Shown piece after piece: positions 42,176-50,513 of a DNA stretch of 64,000 nucleotides. This DNA comes from Flavobacteriales bacterium (GTDB taxonomy: Bacteria; Bacteroidota; Bacteroidia; CAIKAF01), in the NCBI GenBank assembly GCA_022402535.1, contig JAKRSD010000017.1, positions 1 through 64,000 of the forward strand, read 5' to 3'. The notes beneath the pieces are model-generated. The model did not search any database. It was given only the letters and a program-made list of their open reading frames with translations, and had not been told where the DNA came from. The stretch's first letter is position 1; the number at the start of each line of letters is the position of its first letter. A program made the translations under genes and the position numbers.

Positions 42176-42901
42176 TTATTCAACCGCCCTATAGCGTTTT
42201 TTGGCGGTTTCGCGGCTACATGCATTAAAATGCCACCATTCGTGGGGCACTCCCGAAAAGCCAGCCTTCTTCATCACTTCGCGCAACAGTTGTCGGTTAG
42301 CCACCTGACCGGATGTCAGTTTTCCGGATTTCACGAACGTGCTTTCCATAAAGGGATAAGCCAGTTCTCCAAAAAAATCAAATTCGGTGCCCATATCCGC
42401 ATAATTTCCGTTTTCATCGGCAAGCGCTAAATCTACCGCGGCCCCATAATTATGCACGCTATGATTGGCAGGATTGCTTACATACTTCCCTTTTTCAGAA
42501 GCCGGCATTTCCAATGCATCCCACATTTTTTTCTGTACCGAAATGGGTCTGGCACAATCATAAAGCACCAGTTTCCAACCGGGTTTATTGATTTTCAAGA
42601 GGCTGTCGGCCATTTTCAATTTCTTTACCACATCGGGCTGCAGATAACACGAACTGAAATCACCATATACATTCTTTCTTAAAAAGTTATTTTCAGTGGC
42701 ATAGCGTATATCCAATATCGCATCGGGTATATGCTTTTTTACATTAGAAAGTCCATGCTGAATCATCCGTTTTTCTAATTCAGAAATGGTTACCGCTTTC
42801 AGCACAGAATCACCGGACATATTGGACAAAGCAGGCTGTTGGGCAACCGGCTTCACCACCAAAAATAAAAGCGCAAATGCGGATAGAAAGGACGGTTTCA
42901 C
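42176..42901 (-). CDS. D-alanyl-D-alanine dipeptidase (VanX/DdpX-like, peptidase M15D)
   Basis: 241 residues from a GTG at 42901 (VKPSFLSAFALLFLVVKPVAQQ), which creates a Sec signal peptide; the longer frame would overlap the divergent gene. Zinc ligands and catalytic residues are present in the VanX order: Arg118 (CARPIS), His150 and Asp157 in SVHNYGAAVDLAL, Glu221 and His224 in PHEWWHF. It hydrolyses D-Ala-D-Ala, most likely in the periplasm during peptidoglycan recycling rather than vancomycin resistance (no vanA/H nearby). Only 37 bases separate it from the divergent metallopeptidase. Confidence 0.86.
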   Translation of the reverse strand: MKPSFLSAFALLFLVVKPVAQQPALSNMSGDSVLKAVTISELEKRMIQHGLSNVKKHIPDAILDIRYATENNFLRKNVYGDFSSCYLQPDVVKKLKMADSLLKINKPGWKLVLYDCARPISVQKKMWDALEMPASEKGKYVSNPANHSVHNYGAAVDLALADENGNYADMGTEFDFFGELAYPFMESTFVKSGKLTSGQVANRQLLREVMKKAGFSGVPHEWWHFNACSRETAKKRYRAVE

Positions 42902-42938
42902 CCTGCAAATTTCTACTTTAGCGTCAAATAAAAGCGCT

Positions 42939-44573
42939 ATGCACAAATTATTCCCTGTTTGTTTCGGTCTGTTTATCCTTTTCTCGGCATGTGGTAACAC
43001 TAAAAAAGAACCCGTTTCACAAGAGCCTTCTGCCGCAGAAACCGGATTGCAGGGCTATGTGGAGGTGGAACTTACGGCCGATTTAAGTTCGCTCGAAGAT
43101 AATTACAAAAAAATGATTCCGCTGCTGATAGCCGCCGCAAGGGAAATGGATACCCTATTCTGGCTTCAGGCGTATGGAATGCCCGATACCTTTTTGAACC
43201 GACTATCATCTGAAGCTGAAAAAAAATATGCGCTGATCAATTATGGTCCTTGGGATAGGCTGAATGACAATACTCCTTTTCTGGACGGCTTTGGAAATAA
43301 ACCGGAAGGCGCCGGATTTTATCCTACGGATATGACCAAAGAAGAATTTGAACAGGCAGCACTTGCTGACAAAAAAAGCCTCTATACCGTGATTCGACGT
43401 GATGAAAACGGCAAACTGAAAACTGTTCCCTATTCGGTGTTTTATGCCTCACGGCTTCAAAAAACGGCGGATTTATTATTAAAAGCGGCTGAATTAAGCA
43501 GCGATAAGGGACTTACCCGCTATCTTACCCTACGGGCTGAAGCCTTGTTAAACGACAATTATCTGCCTTCTGATTTGGCATGGATGGATATGAAAACCAA
43601 TCCGGTGGATATCGTTATCGGGCCGATTGAAAACTATGAAGACGCCCTTTTCGGCTACAAAGCGGCTTTTGAAGCCTATGTGCTGATTAAGGATATGGAA
43701 TGGAGCAAAAAACTGGAAAAATTTGCCGCCTTTTTGCCCGAACTGCAACAGGGACTTCCCGTTTCTGCGGAATATAAACGCGAAAAACCGGGCACCGATG
43801 CCGACCTGAATGCCTACGATGTGGTGTATTATGCCGGGGATTGTAATGCCGGCGGAAAAACCATTGCCATAAACCTTCCGAATGATGAAGAGGTGCAGCT
43901 GAGCAAAGGAACCCGCCGCCTACAACTGAAAAACACCATGCGTTACAAATTCGATAAGATTCTGGTACCCATCGCCAACGAGCTCATCAGTAAGGAACAA
44001 ATAAAACACATTACGTTTGATGCGTTCTTCAGCACGGTGATGTTTCATGAGGTGGCGCACGGATTAGGCATAAAAAACACCATAAACGGAAAAGGTTCTG
44101 TTAGAGAGGCTTTGAAAGAACATTACTCGGCATTGGAAGAAGGGAAAGCCGATATTTTGGGACTTTATATGATTACCCAGCTGCATCGCAAAGGCGAAAT
44201 TGAAGGCTCTCTGGATGATTATTATGTAACTTTTCTGGCCGGCATTTTCCGTTCGGTACGATTTGGAGCTGCAAGTGCTCATGGACAGGCCAACATGATC
44301 CGGTTTAATTATTTCAAAGAAAAAGGCGCTTTTGTGCGTGGAAATGACGGGCGTTATCTGGTAGATTTTGTAAAAATGGAAGATGCCATGAATTCGCTAT
44401 CGGAATTGATATTAACCCTTCAGGGCAACGGGGACTACGAAGGCACCGACCGCCTGGTGAAGGAAAAAGGAGATATATCGGCCGAATTGCAAAACGATTT
44501 GGACAAACTGAAAGAAAAGAACATTCCGGTGGATTTAATTTTTAAACAAGGAACCCAAGTTTTAGGACTATAA
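42939..44573 (+). CDS. Zinc metallopeptidase-like lipoprotein (DPP III/M49-like)
   Basis: 544 residues from ATG 42939, giving a lipoprotein signal FILFSACGN. Zinc site: HEVAH (His370-Glu371-His374) in MFHEVAHGLG and a second glutamate pair EEGKAD (Glu400/401) about 30 residues later, the spacing of M49-type peptidases, though those of classical DPP III have HExxxH. The upstream QAYGMPDTF, YGPWDRLNDNTPFL and YAGDCNAGGKTIAINLPND blocks occur in bacterial and plant proteins related to DPP III. It may act as an envelope dipeptidyl peptidase. It starts 37 bases from the divergent dipeptidase gene, so both may be co-regulated. Confidence 0.7.
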   Translation: MHKLFPVCFGLFILFSACGNTKKEPVSQEPSAAETGLQGYVEVELTADLSSLEDNYKKMIPLLIAAAREMDTLFWLQAYGMPDTFLNRLSSEAEKKYALINYGPWDRLNDNTPFLDGFGNKPEGAGFYPTDMTKEEFEQAALADKKSLYTVIRRDENGKLKTVPYSVFYASRLQKTADLLLKAAELSSDKGLTRYLTLRAEALLNDNYLPSDLAWMDMKTNPVDIVIGPIENYEDALFGYKAAFEAYVLIKDMEWSKKLEKFAAFLPELQQGLPVSAEYKREKPGTDADLNAYDVVYYAGDCNAGGKTIAINLPNDEEVQLSKGTRRLQLKNTMRYKFDKILVPIANELISKEQIKHITFDAFFSTVMFHEVAHGLGIKNTINGKGSVREALKEHYSALEEGKADILGLYMITQLHRKGEIEGSLDDYYVTFLAGIFRSVRFGAASAHGQANMIRFNYFKEKGAFVRGNDGRYLVDFVKMEDAMNSLSELILTLQGNGDYEGTDRLVKEKGDISAELQNDLDKLKEKNIPVDLIFKQGTQVLGL

Positions 44574-44584
44574 CACACGCCACA

Positions 44585-46222
44585 TTGAACCGGGACACAC
44601 TCAATAAAATCAGTATTATACTCTTGTCGGGAGTTTTATTTTATCCTTTTCTGGGTGGCGTACACCTGTTTGATTGGGATGAAATCAACTTTGCGGAAAT
44701 AGCACGCGAAATGCTGTTAACGGGAGATTATCTTCGCCCACAAATCAATTTTGAACCCTTTTGGGAAAAACCGCCGCTGTTTATCTGGATGCAGGCACTG
44801 AGCATGCAACTTTTTGGCATCAATGAGTTTGCTGCCCGTTTCCCGAATGCCGTTTGCGGCACATTGAGTCTTTTGACCCTGTACTCAATCGGCAAAAAAG
44901 TGAAAGATGAGCGCTTCGGGCTTTGGTGGGTTCTGGCATATGTGGGTTCCATTTTGCCGCACCTTTATTTCCGTTCGGGTATTATAGATCCTTGGTTTAA
45001 TCTGTTCATCTTTTTAGGCATCATCCAATATTTGAATTTCAGGGAAAAAAGCGCAAATAAATCGTGGATTCCCATAGCCCTTTCCGGATTTTTTATCGGA
45101 TTGGCCGTACTCACCAAAGGACCCGTGGCATTATTGATTTTTGGGTTGTGCGGAGCCGTATTTGGATTATTTACCCGGTTCAGAAAGTGGCTGAGCCTGC
45201 CGGCGGTTTTCATTTTCGCCCTCACTTTTGTGGCCACCAATGCCCTGTGGTACGGTGTAGAAATTGCCCGCAACGGAACCTGGTTTGTGGAAGAATTCAT
45301 CACTTATCAAATCCGGCTGTTTCAAACCAAAGATGCGGGACATGGCGGTTTTCCGGGGTATCATGGGGTGATTTTGCTTGCCGGATGTTTTCCTGCTTCG
45401 GCTTTTGCCCTCAGCGGATTGTTTACCTCGCGCAATGCGCCAAAAACCACAACCGAACAAGATTTCAGGCTGATGATGAAAATTCTGTTTTGGGTCGTAT
45501 TGATTCTTTTCAGCGTGGTGAGTACTAAAATTGTACACTACTCCTCGCTGTGTTATTTTCCACTCACATTTATTGCCGCTCAGGAACTCTATCGGTTAAG
45601 TACCGAAAAAGAACGACTCAGCATTTTATCTTCGGTGGTATTGGGCATCGTGGGCGGATTGTTTGTTGTGGCGGCCTTGGCATTTCCCATTTTGTTGGAT
45701 TTCCGCGAAAAACTGCTCCCCTATTTTAACGATCCGTTTGCCGCAGAAGCCATGTTTTCTGCTATTTCGGCACCGTGGTATTTGTATGTAGCCGGCATAT
45801 TTATTTTGGCGGTACTCACGGTCAGTCATTTCAAAGTACGAAGCGCACAACCCGAAAACGGATACCGCATTTTATTCCTCGGCAATGCCCTTGCGGTGGC
45901 TATGGTGTTATATCTTTTTATCGGCAGAGCCGAAATGTTCAGTCAATATGCCCATATTGAATTTTTGAAAACCTGTGCCGAAAAAAATATACCCGTTCAG
46001 ACAGCCGGATTCAAAAGCTACGCCCAATACTTTTATGGCCAATCCACACAAACGCTGCCCGGCTGGAAAGAAATCCTGAACAATGAGTTTGACGGAGATG
46101 TCTATTTGGTGGCGAAGGTGAACAAAGAGAAAGAACTGGACGCGCGAAGCGATTTAGAAAAAACGGGCAGAAAAAACGGTTTTGTGTTCTACTTTAAAAA
46201 AGGAAATCATGCTGCAGAATGA
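44585..46222 (+). CDS. GT39/ArnT-like membrane glycosyltransferase
   Basis: 545 residues with about 12 hydrophobic segments. FDWDEINFAEIAREMLLTGDYL (Asp32-Glu33 in the first loop) is the catalytic acidic motif of ArnT/PMT-type GT-C enzymes, and FWEKPPLFIWMQAL follows, as in ArnT. It transfers a sugar from a polyprenyl-phosphate carrier to lipid A or another envelope acceptor on the periplasmic side. The ORF has no upstream ATG; the start is a TTG at 44585, 9 bases after the previous stop. The 3' end overlaps meaB by 14 bases. The ArnC-like gene at 17650-18567 could supply its substrate. Confidence 0.82.
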   Translation: MNRDTLNKISIILLSGVLFYPFLGGVHLFDWDEINFAEIAREMLLTGDYLRPQINFEPFWEKPPLFIWMQALSMQLFGINEFAARFPNAVCGTLSLLTLYSIGKKVKDERFGLWWVLAYVGSILPHLYFRSGIIDPWFNLFIFLGIIQYLNFREKSANKSWIPIALSGFFIGLAVLTKGPVALLIFGLCGAVFGLFTRFRKWLSLPAVFIFALTFVATNALWYGVEIARNGTWFVEEFITYQIRLFQTKDAGHGGFPGYHGVILLAGCFPASAFALSGLFTSRNAPKTTTEQDFRLMMKILFWVVLILFSVVSTKIVHYSSLCYFPLTFIAAQELYRLSTEKERLSILSSVVLGIVGGLFVVAALAFPILLDFREKLLPYFNDPFAAEAMFSAISAPWYLYVAGIFILAVLTVSHFKVRSAQPENGYRILFLGNALAVAMVLYLFIGRAEMFSQYAHIEFLKTCAEKNIPVQTAGFKSYAQYFYGQSTQTLPGWKEILNNEFDGDVYLVAKVNKEKELDARSDLEKTGRKNGFVFYFKKGNHAAE

Positions 46223-47198
46223 CCCTGAAATACTTTTGAATGGTTTAATCCGAGGGGACAGGGTTTCGCTGGGCAGGGCTATTACATTGGCAGAAAGCAG
46301 CAAAACCGAGCATAGAGAAATTGCGAATCAGATACTGTGTAAAGCGACAAAACATGCCGTAAAAAGCCGCCGGATAGGAATTACCGGGATTCCGGGAGCC
46401 GGTAAAAGCACATTTATAGAAACCTATGGTTACCGTCTTGTGCAAAACGGGCACAAAGTGGCCGTGTTGGCAGTAGATCCATCGGGAGTGATGAGCAAAG
46501 GAAGCATACTGGGCGATAAAACCCGGATGGAAAAACTATCCACCCACCCGAATGCATTCATACGCCCTACTCCTTCGGGTAATATGTTGGGCGGAGTAGC
46601 CGCCGGAACTGCCGATGCTATTCTGCTCTGCGAAGCGGCCGGATACGATACCATTCTGGTGGAAACCGTGGGTGTGGGTCAATCCGAAACTGCCGTGCGT
46701 GAACTCACCGATTTATTTGTAATGTTGGCCATTTCAGGAGCAGGTGATGAACTGCAGGGAATCAAAAGAGGCATTATGGAAACCGCCGATCTGGTGGTGG
46801 TAAACAAAGCCGACTCAGGTAATGAACAATTGGCGGAACAAACGGCCAAACGCATTCAAAATGCCTTGCATTACTTTCCGGCAGGCGAACGAACCTGGGA
46901 AGTGCAGGTAATTCCCGTTTCATCCACCCTGGGAAATGGAATTTCAGAATTTGAAAAAGAAGTAGACTCCTGTTTTACTGAACTGCATAAAGCCAACCGG
47001 CTATCATTTAAAAGAACTCAGCAGGATACCCAACGCTTCCGAACCATGATTAATCATATTGCGCTGCACCAAATCATTCAACATCCGCAAACAGCAGCCT
47101 TTATAGCGGAATCGGAAAAACAGATTTCAATGGGCAAAAAAACAGGACTGACCGCGGCATTAGCGTTCGAAAACCTGATTCGTTCACTGATTCGCTAA
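46209..47198 (+). CDS. meaB: MeaB/ArgK-family G3E GTPase
   Basis: 329 residues from ATG 46209, preceded by AGGAAATC. Nucleotide motifs: Walker A GIPGAGKST, the switch/Walker B region VETVGVGQSE, and NKAD. SGNMLGGVAAGTADA and RELTDLFVMLAISGAGDELQGIKRG are typical of MeaB, the chaperone that protects adenosylcobalamin-dependent methylmalonyl-CoA mutase. No mutase gene is adjacent here, unlike the common arrangement. It overlaps the GT39 gene by 14 bases but is functionally unrelated to it. Confidence 0.9.
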   Translation: MLQNDPEILLNGLIRGDRVSLGRAITLAESSKTEHREIANQILCKATKHAVKSRRIGITGIPGAGKSTFIETYGYRLVQNGHKVAVLAVDPSGVMSKGSILGDKTRMEKLSTHPNAFIRPTPSGNMLGGVAAGTADAILLCEAAGYDTILVETVGVGQSETAVRELTDLFVMLAISGAGDELQGIKRGIMETADLVVVNKADSGNEQLAEQTAKRIQNALHYFPAGERTWEVQVIPVSSTLGNGISEFEKEVDSCFTELHKANRLSFKRTQQDTQRFRTMINHIALHQIIQHPQTAAFIAESEKQISMGKKTGLTAALAFENLIRSLIR

Positions 47199-47240
47199 GG
47201 CTTTCATTGAATCAAATTGATTAAAACCGTCAGAATTATT

Positions 47241-47248
47241 TACTTTCG
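47241..47248 (+). promoter_or_regulatory. Possible -7 element of the bestrophin gene (TACTTTCG)
   Basis: TACTTTCG is a TAnnTTYG-type box, 22 bases before ATG 47271. TTG at 47217-47219 lies 21 bases upstream and may be the -33 box. Confidence 0.38.
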
Positions 47249-47270
47249 GGAAACCTAATCCTTTTTCATC

Positions 47271-48206
47271 ATGATAACCCGAAGTCATTTCAGTATTCAG
47301 AGTGCAGTCATATTTTCCTGGCGGATTTTATTATTCAGCTTTTCGGTGACGTTAATTGCCTACTTATCGCACCATTATACTACCGTAAAATTTATTGAAG
47401 TCCCCTTATCCATTGTAGGAATCATGGGAACGGCACTGGCCATCATTCTTGGGTTCAGAAATTCATCGGCCTACGACCGCTGGTGGGAAGCACGCAGAAT
47501 TTGGGGCGAAATCGTTAACGAAAGCCGTACCCTTACCCGGCAGGTAATAACTATTGTGGATCCTGAAAAAGTACCTGCTGCGCTCTGGAATGAAAGCGTA
47601 AGCATCGTACACAGACAACTGGCCTGGATTTATGCGTTAAAACTTCAGCTTCGTGGGCAGCAAGACTTATCTCAATGGGAAAAAGAAGTAAAACCTCTGG
47701 TCTCTGAAAAAGAATATGAACTTGTGATGTCACTCAGTAATAAAGCCACCCAATTGATGATGATGCAGGGCCGCGCCATTAAAAAAATCAATTCGGATCA
47801 TACGCTGGATACCTACAGCTACATTCAGATGGATGATACCCTGACGCGATTGACCAATCTGCAAGGCGGAAGTGAACGCATAAAAAACACACCGCTTCCT
47901 AAGCCTTATGATTATTATACCTTGGCCTTTTTATACATTTTTGTGGCTCTGCTTCCCTTTGGTATCATGAATGAATTGCAGGGACAGAGCATATCCTTTT
48001 TGGTATTTCCCGTAAGCATTGTAGTCAGCTGGATTTTTTACCAGATTTACATTTTGGGTAAGGTGCTTTCCAGGCCATTTGATAATTTACCAACGGATGT
48101 GCCACTAAATGCACTATGCCGAATTATTGAAATAGATTTGAGGCAGGTGCTTCTGGAAAATGAAATTCCCAAACCCATAACACCGCAGCATGGGGTTTTA
48201 GATTAA
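47271..48206 (+). CDS. Bestrophin-family ion channel (UPF0187)
   Basis: 311 residues with four hydrophobic helices. The characteristic FRNSSAYDRWWEARRIWGEIVNESR motif after the second helix and the pore-neck LGFRN identify the bacterial bestrophin family, pentameric monovalent ion channels of the inner membrane. DNLPTDVPLNALCRIIEIDLRQ near the C-terminus is the second conserved block. It ends 3 bases before the convergent DUF5916 gene, so the two transcripts overlap. The physiological ion is unknown. Confidence 0.88.
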   Translation: MITRSHFSIQSAVIFSWRILLFSFSVTLIAYLSHHYTTVKFIEVPLSIVGIMGTALAIILGFRNSSAYDRWWEARRIWGEIVNESRTLTRQVITIVDPEKVPAALWNESVSIVHRQLAWIYALKLQLRGQQDLSQWEKEVKPLVSEKEYELVMSLSNKATQLMMMQGRAIKKINSDHTLDTYSYIQMDDTLTRLTNLQGGSERIKNTPLPKPYDYYTLAFLYIFVALLPFGIMNELQGQSISFLVFPVSIVVSWIFYQIYILGKVLSRPFDNLPTDVPLNALCRIIEIDLRQVLLENEIPKPITPQHGVLD

Positions 48207-48209
48207 TTA

Positions 48210-50444
48210 TTACACTTTAGATTTTTTCCTGTTGAAAAGCGGATCAAAACGATACACACATTTCAGAATCAGTCCCCTGTTTTTGATATTCAACAGTTCG
48301 GTTCCATAGTTTTCGGTATATACCAAAAACAAATCCGACATGGGTGCAAATCGCCACTGCACACGCCCATAAATATTCAGGTTTCGGGCCTGAGTATTGT
48401 ACTGAAAAAATCCCGTGATAAAAAGGTTATTCAGCGGAGTGATTTCGATTTTGGGGCTGATGAGTAAAATCCGGTCAATTCCATAAGGCGCGGGAAATTC
48501 CACGTAATCGTACGAAAAGTTCAAGCTGAAATTCCCCCAGGGTTGAGCCCTATAGCCTATTCCCCCACTCACGCCGGCCAATAAACCTGTGAAGAAAGAC
48601 CCCGCCGTGAGCTGCATGTTTCCATTGAGACGTTTCCGGAGATTGGTATTAAAACGCACCGCACCCGAACGATACGAATATCCGCCCACCGGTAATGGAG
48701 TGCTCATATTACCGGTAATATCTGACGGAAAAAGCAGACGGGTGAAGTTTTCGTAATAATTGAATGTGATGGAAGCCGAATTTTTAAAATCGATAGAGAG
48801 GTAAGGGTTATACGTAACATCGTTGGAACTGAAGGAACTATCGGCATAAAAATTCCAGTAAAACCCGGGGGTAATGGAAAATATGCTGGGTGCATTTTTA
48901 GGATAAATAATATAAGAAATCAACGGCTCCAAACGCCAATAAGAAAGCCTGCGTAATTCCATTTTGAGGGCATCATATACCGCCTGACGGGGCACAAAAC
49001 CTACATCTACCCGGTAATTTTTCCCCACATATTCATGGTTCCACATGATGGACCATTTTTTAGTGTTATACCCTAAGTAGGAAGCATGGGCGTATGAATC
49101 TTTCAACGTTCCGGGTTGAAAACTATGGTGAAAGAAGAATTTACCCGTCCATTTATTATCCTTTGAATTCAGGTCATAATCAATTCCCACTACCCGGTTA
49201 TAATCATACGGATTGAAGCGGTTACCCGTAAATCCCTGCCGGTTCACGATGATTAATCCGATGTTGCTGCGTGCAAATACCCGGCGCTGAACGGCAGCCG
49301 TAAAGAAGTTTTCAGGTCCTGAACCGTTTACCCCGGGAACGGGTCCGGTCTGTATATCCATAATACCGATCCGCCAGTCACGGTTTATTTTTCCGCTGAG
49401 CCGGACTCCGCCGTAAATGGGAACGGGCTGCCCGTTTTTTAAACCGATCTGACGCGAAAAAAACGGACGTATTCTGGAAAATCCGAATCGGGCAAACAAA
49501 TCGCTGTTATCGATAAAAAACTGCCTTTGCTCCGGAAAAAACAGACTGAAGCGCGTAAGGTTCGTAATCTGTTGATCTACATCCACCTGCGAAAAATCGG
49601 GCAATACGGTCAAATCCAGATTTAAGGACGGCGTGATGGATATTTTCATATCGCCACCCACTCCCCATCTCCATTGGCTTTTATTGGTCTGATAGTCGTG
49701 GGTATATCCGCCCAGCGCAAATGGAATAATAGAAATATTGGGCCCCGGCTTGGGAGGGGCATTTTCCCAAAGCAGTTTTCCGGTATGCGATAGCGACGAA
49801 AATGAATAGACTATGGGCACCGGATTCCAAACGGACAATTCGTTCAAATCGCCGTCCGTACGGGCAAAGTTCATATGCCAATGATTCAGTTCGGGTTTGT
49901 AACGTAAGGTTTTAAAGGGAATTTTCATTTCAAGGGTCCATCCGTTTTCATGGCGTTTCACCGCCGACCACCATTTGTTGTCCCAACGCAGTTCATCGCC
50001 CCAGTTTCCTCCGTTTTGAAGCAGACTTTCTTCCTGGGCGCCATACGCATTCACCGAAAAACGAAAACCGTTGATAAAATCGCCGAAGGGGTCAAAATAT
50101 ACACTGAACCCATCATTCGAAAGCAAATCAAAATCGCGCTTTAGAGAACTGACCACATATTTGCCGCCGGGCATTTTGTCGCATTCGGCATAGACATACA
50201 AAAAGGATTGATCGTAGAGCATTTTCACCCGGGTTTGCGAACGGGCATATCGGGTATCTTCGGGAAACTGCATTTTAAAGGAATCGGCCACAAACGCAAG
50301 TTTCCAGGCTTCTTCGGCTGCAACCCCGTCTATTTTAATTTCTTCGCGGGTTTCTATGATTTTATATTCCTTTTCCACCTGTTGTGAAAACAACAATAGC
50401 CCGGTAGAAATCCAACAAAAACATATGAATACAGCCCTTTTCAA
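48210..50444 (-). CDS. DUF5916 outer-membrane protein with CBM9-like N-terminal domain
   Basis: 744 residues from a TTG at 50444 (LKRAVFICFCWISTGLLLFSQQ), giving a signal peptide; the longer frame starts within the neighbouring terminator hairpin (50467-50494). The N-terminal domain (about 25-210; IKIDGVAAEEAWKLA, DQSFLYVYAECD) resembles carbohydrate-binding module 9. The rest (about 220-744) is the DUF5916 region of alternating beta strands, probably an outer-membrane barrel (DLTVLPDFSQVDVDQQ, RFSLFFPEQRQFFIDN). Function unknown; it is common in Bacteroidota. The final residues are basic (FDPLFNRKKSKV). Confidence 0.82.
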   Translation of the reverse strand: MKRAVFICFCWISTGLLLFSQQVEKEYKIIETREEIKIDGVAAEEAWKLAFVADSFKMQFPEDTRYARSQTRVKMLYDQSFLYVYAECDKMPGGKYVVSSLKRDFDLLSNDGFSVYFDPFGDFINGFRFSVNAYGAQEESLLQNGGNWGDELRWDNKWWSAVKRHENGWTLEMKIPFKTLRYKPELNHWHMNFARTDGDLNELSVWNPVPIVYSFSSLSHTGKLLWENAPPKPGPNISIIPFALGGYTHDYQTNKSQWRWGVGGDMKISITPSLNLDLTVLPDFSQVDVDQQITNLTRFSLFFPEQRQFFIDNSDLFARFGFSRIRPFFSRQIGLKNGQPVPIYGGVRLSGKINRDWRIGIMDIQTGPVPGVNGSGPENFFTAAVQRRVFARSNIGLIIVNRQGFTGNRFNPYDYNRVVGIDYDLNSKDNKWTGKFFFHHSFQPGTLKDSYAHASYLGYNTKKWSIMWNHEYVGKNYRVDVGFVPRQAVYDALKMELRRLSYWRLEPLISYIIYPKNAPSIFSITPGFYWNFYADSSFSSNDVTYNPYLSIDFKNSASITFNYYENFTRLLFPSDITGNMSTPLPVGGYSYRSGAVRFNTNLRKRLNGNMQLTAGSFFTGLLAGVSGGIGYRAQPWGNFSLNFSYDYVEFPAPYGIDRILLISPKIEITPLNNLFITGFFQYNTQARNLNIYGRVQWRFAPMSDLFLVYTENYGTELLNIKNRGLILKCVYRFDPLFNRKKSKV

Positions 50445-50466
50445 AACGAGAGCAAAGAAAATAAAA

Positions 50467-50494
50467 AAGGGTTGCTCCGCAAGAAGCAACCCTT
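50467..50494 (-). terminator. Terminator of the T9SS hydrolase-like gene
   Basis: A perfect 10-bp stem (AAGGGTTGCT 50467-50476 with AGCAACCCTT 50485-50494) and 8-base loop lie 20 bases beyond the stop at 50514; the A-run at 50463-50468 gives a U-run on the minus strand. It closes the TonB receptor-hydrolase operon. Confidence 0.88.
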
Positions 50495-50513
50495 GATAAA
50501 ATAATGGGATGTG

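Noticed and set aside
42176-42901. Vancomycin-resistance gene
   Set aside because: The protein has VanX residues, but no vanA, vanH or vanRS homologues are near. A peptidoglycan recycling role is more likely.
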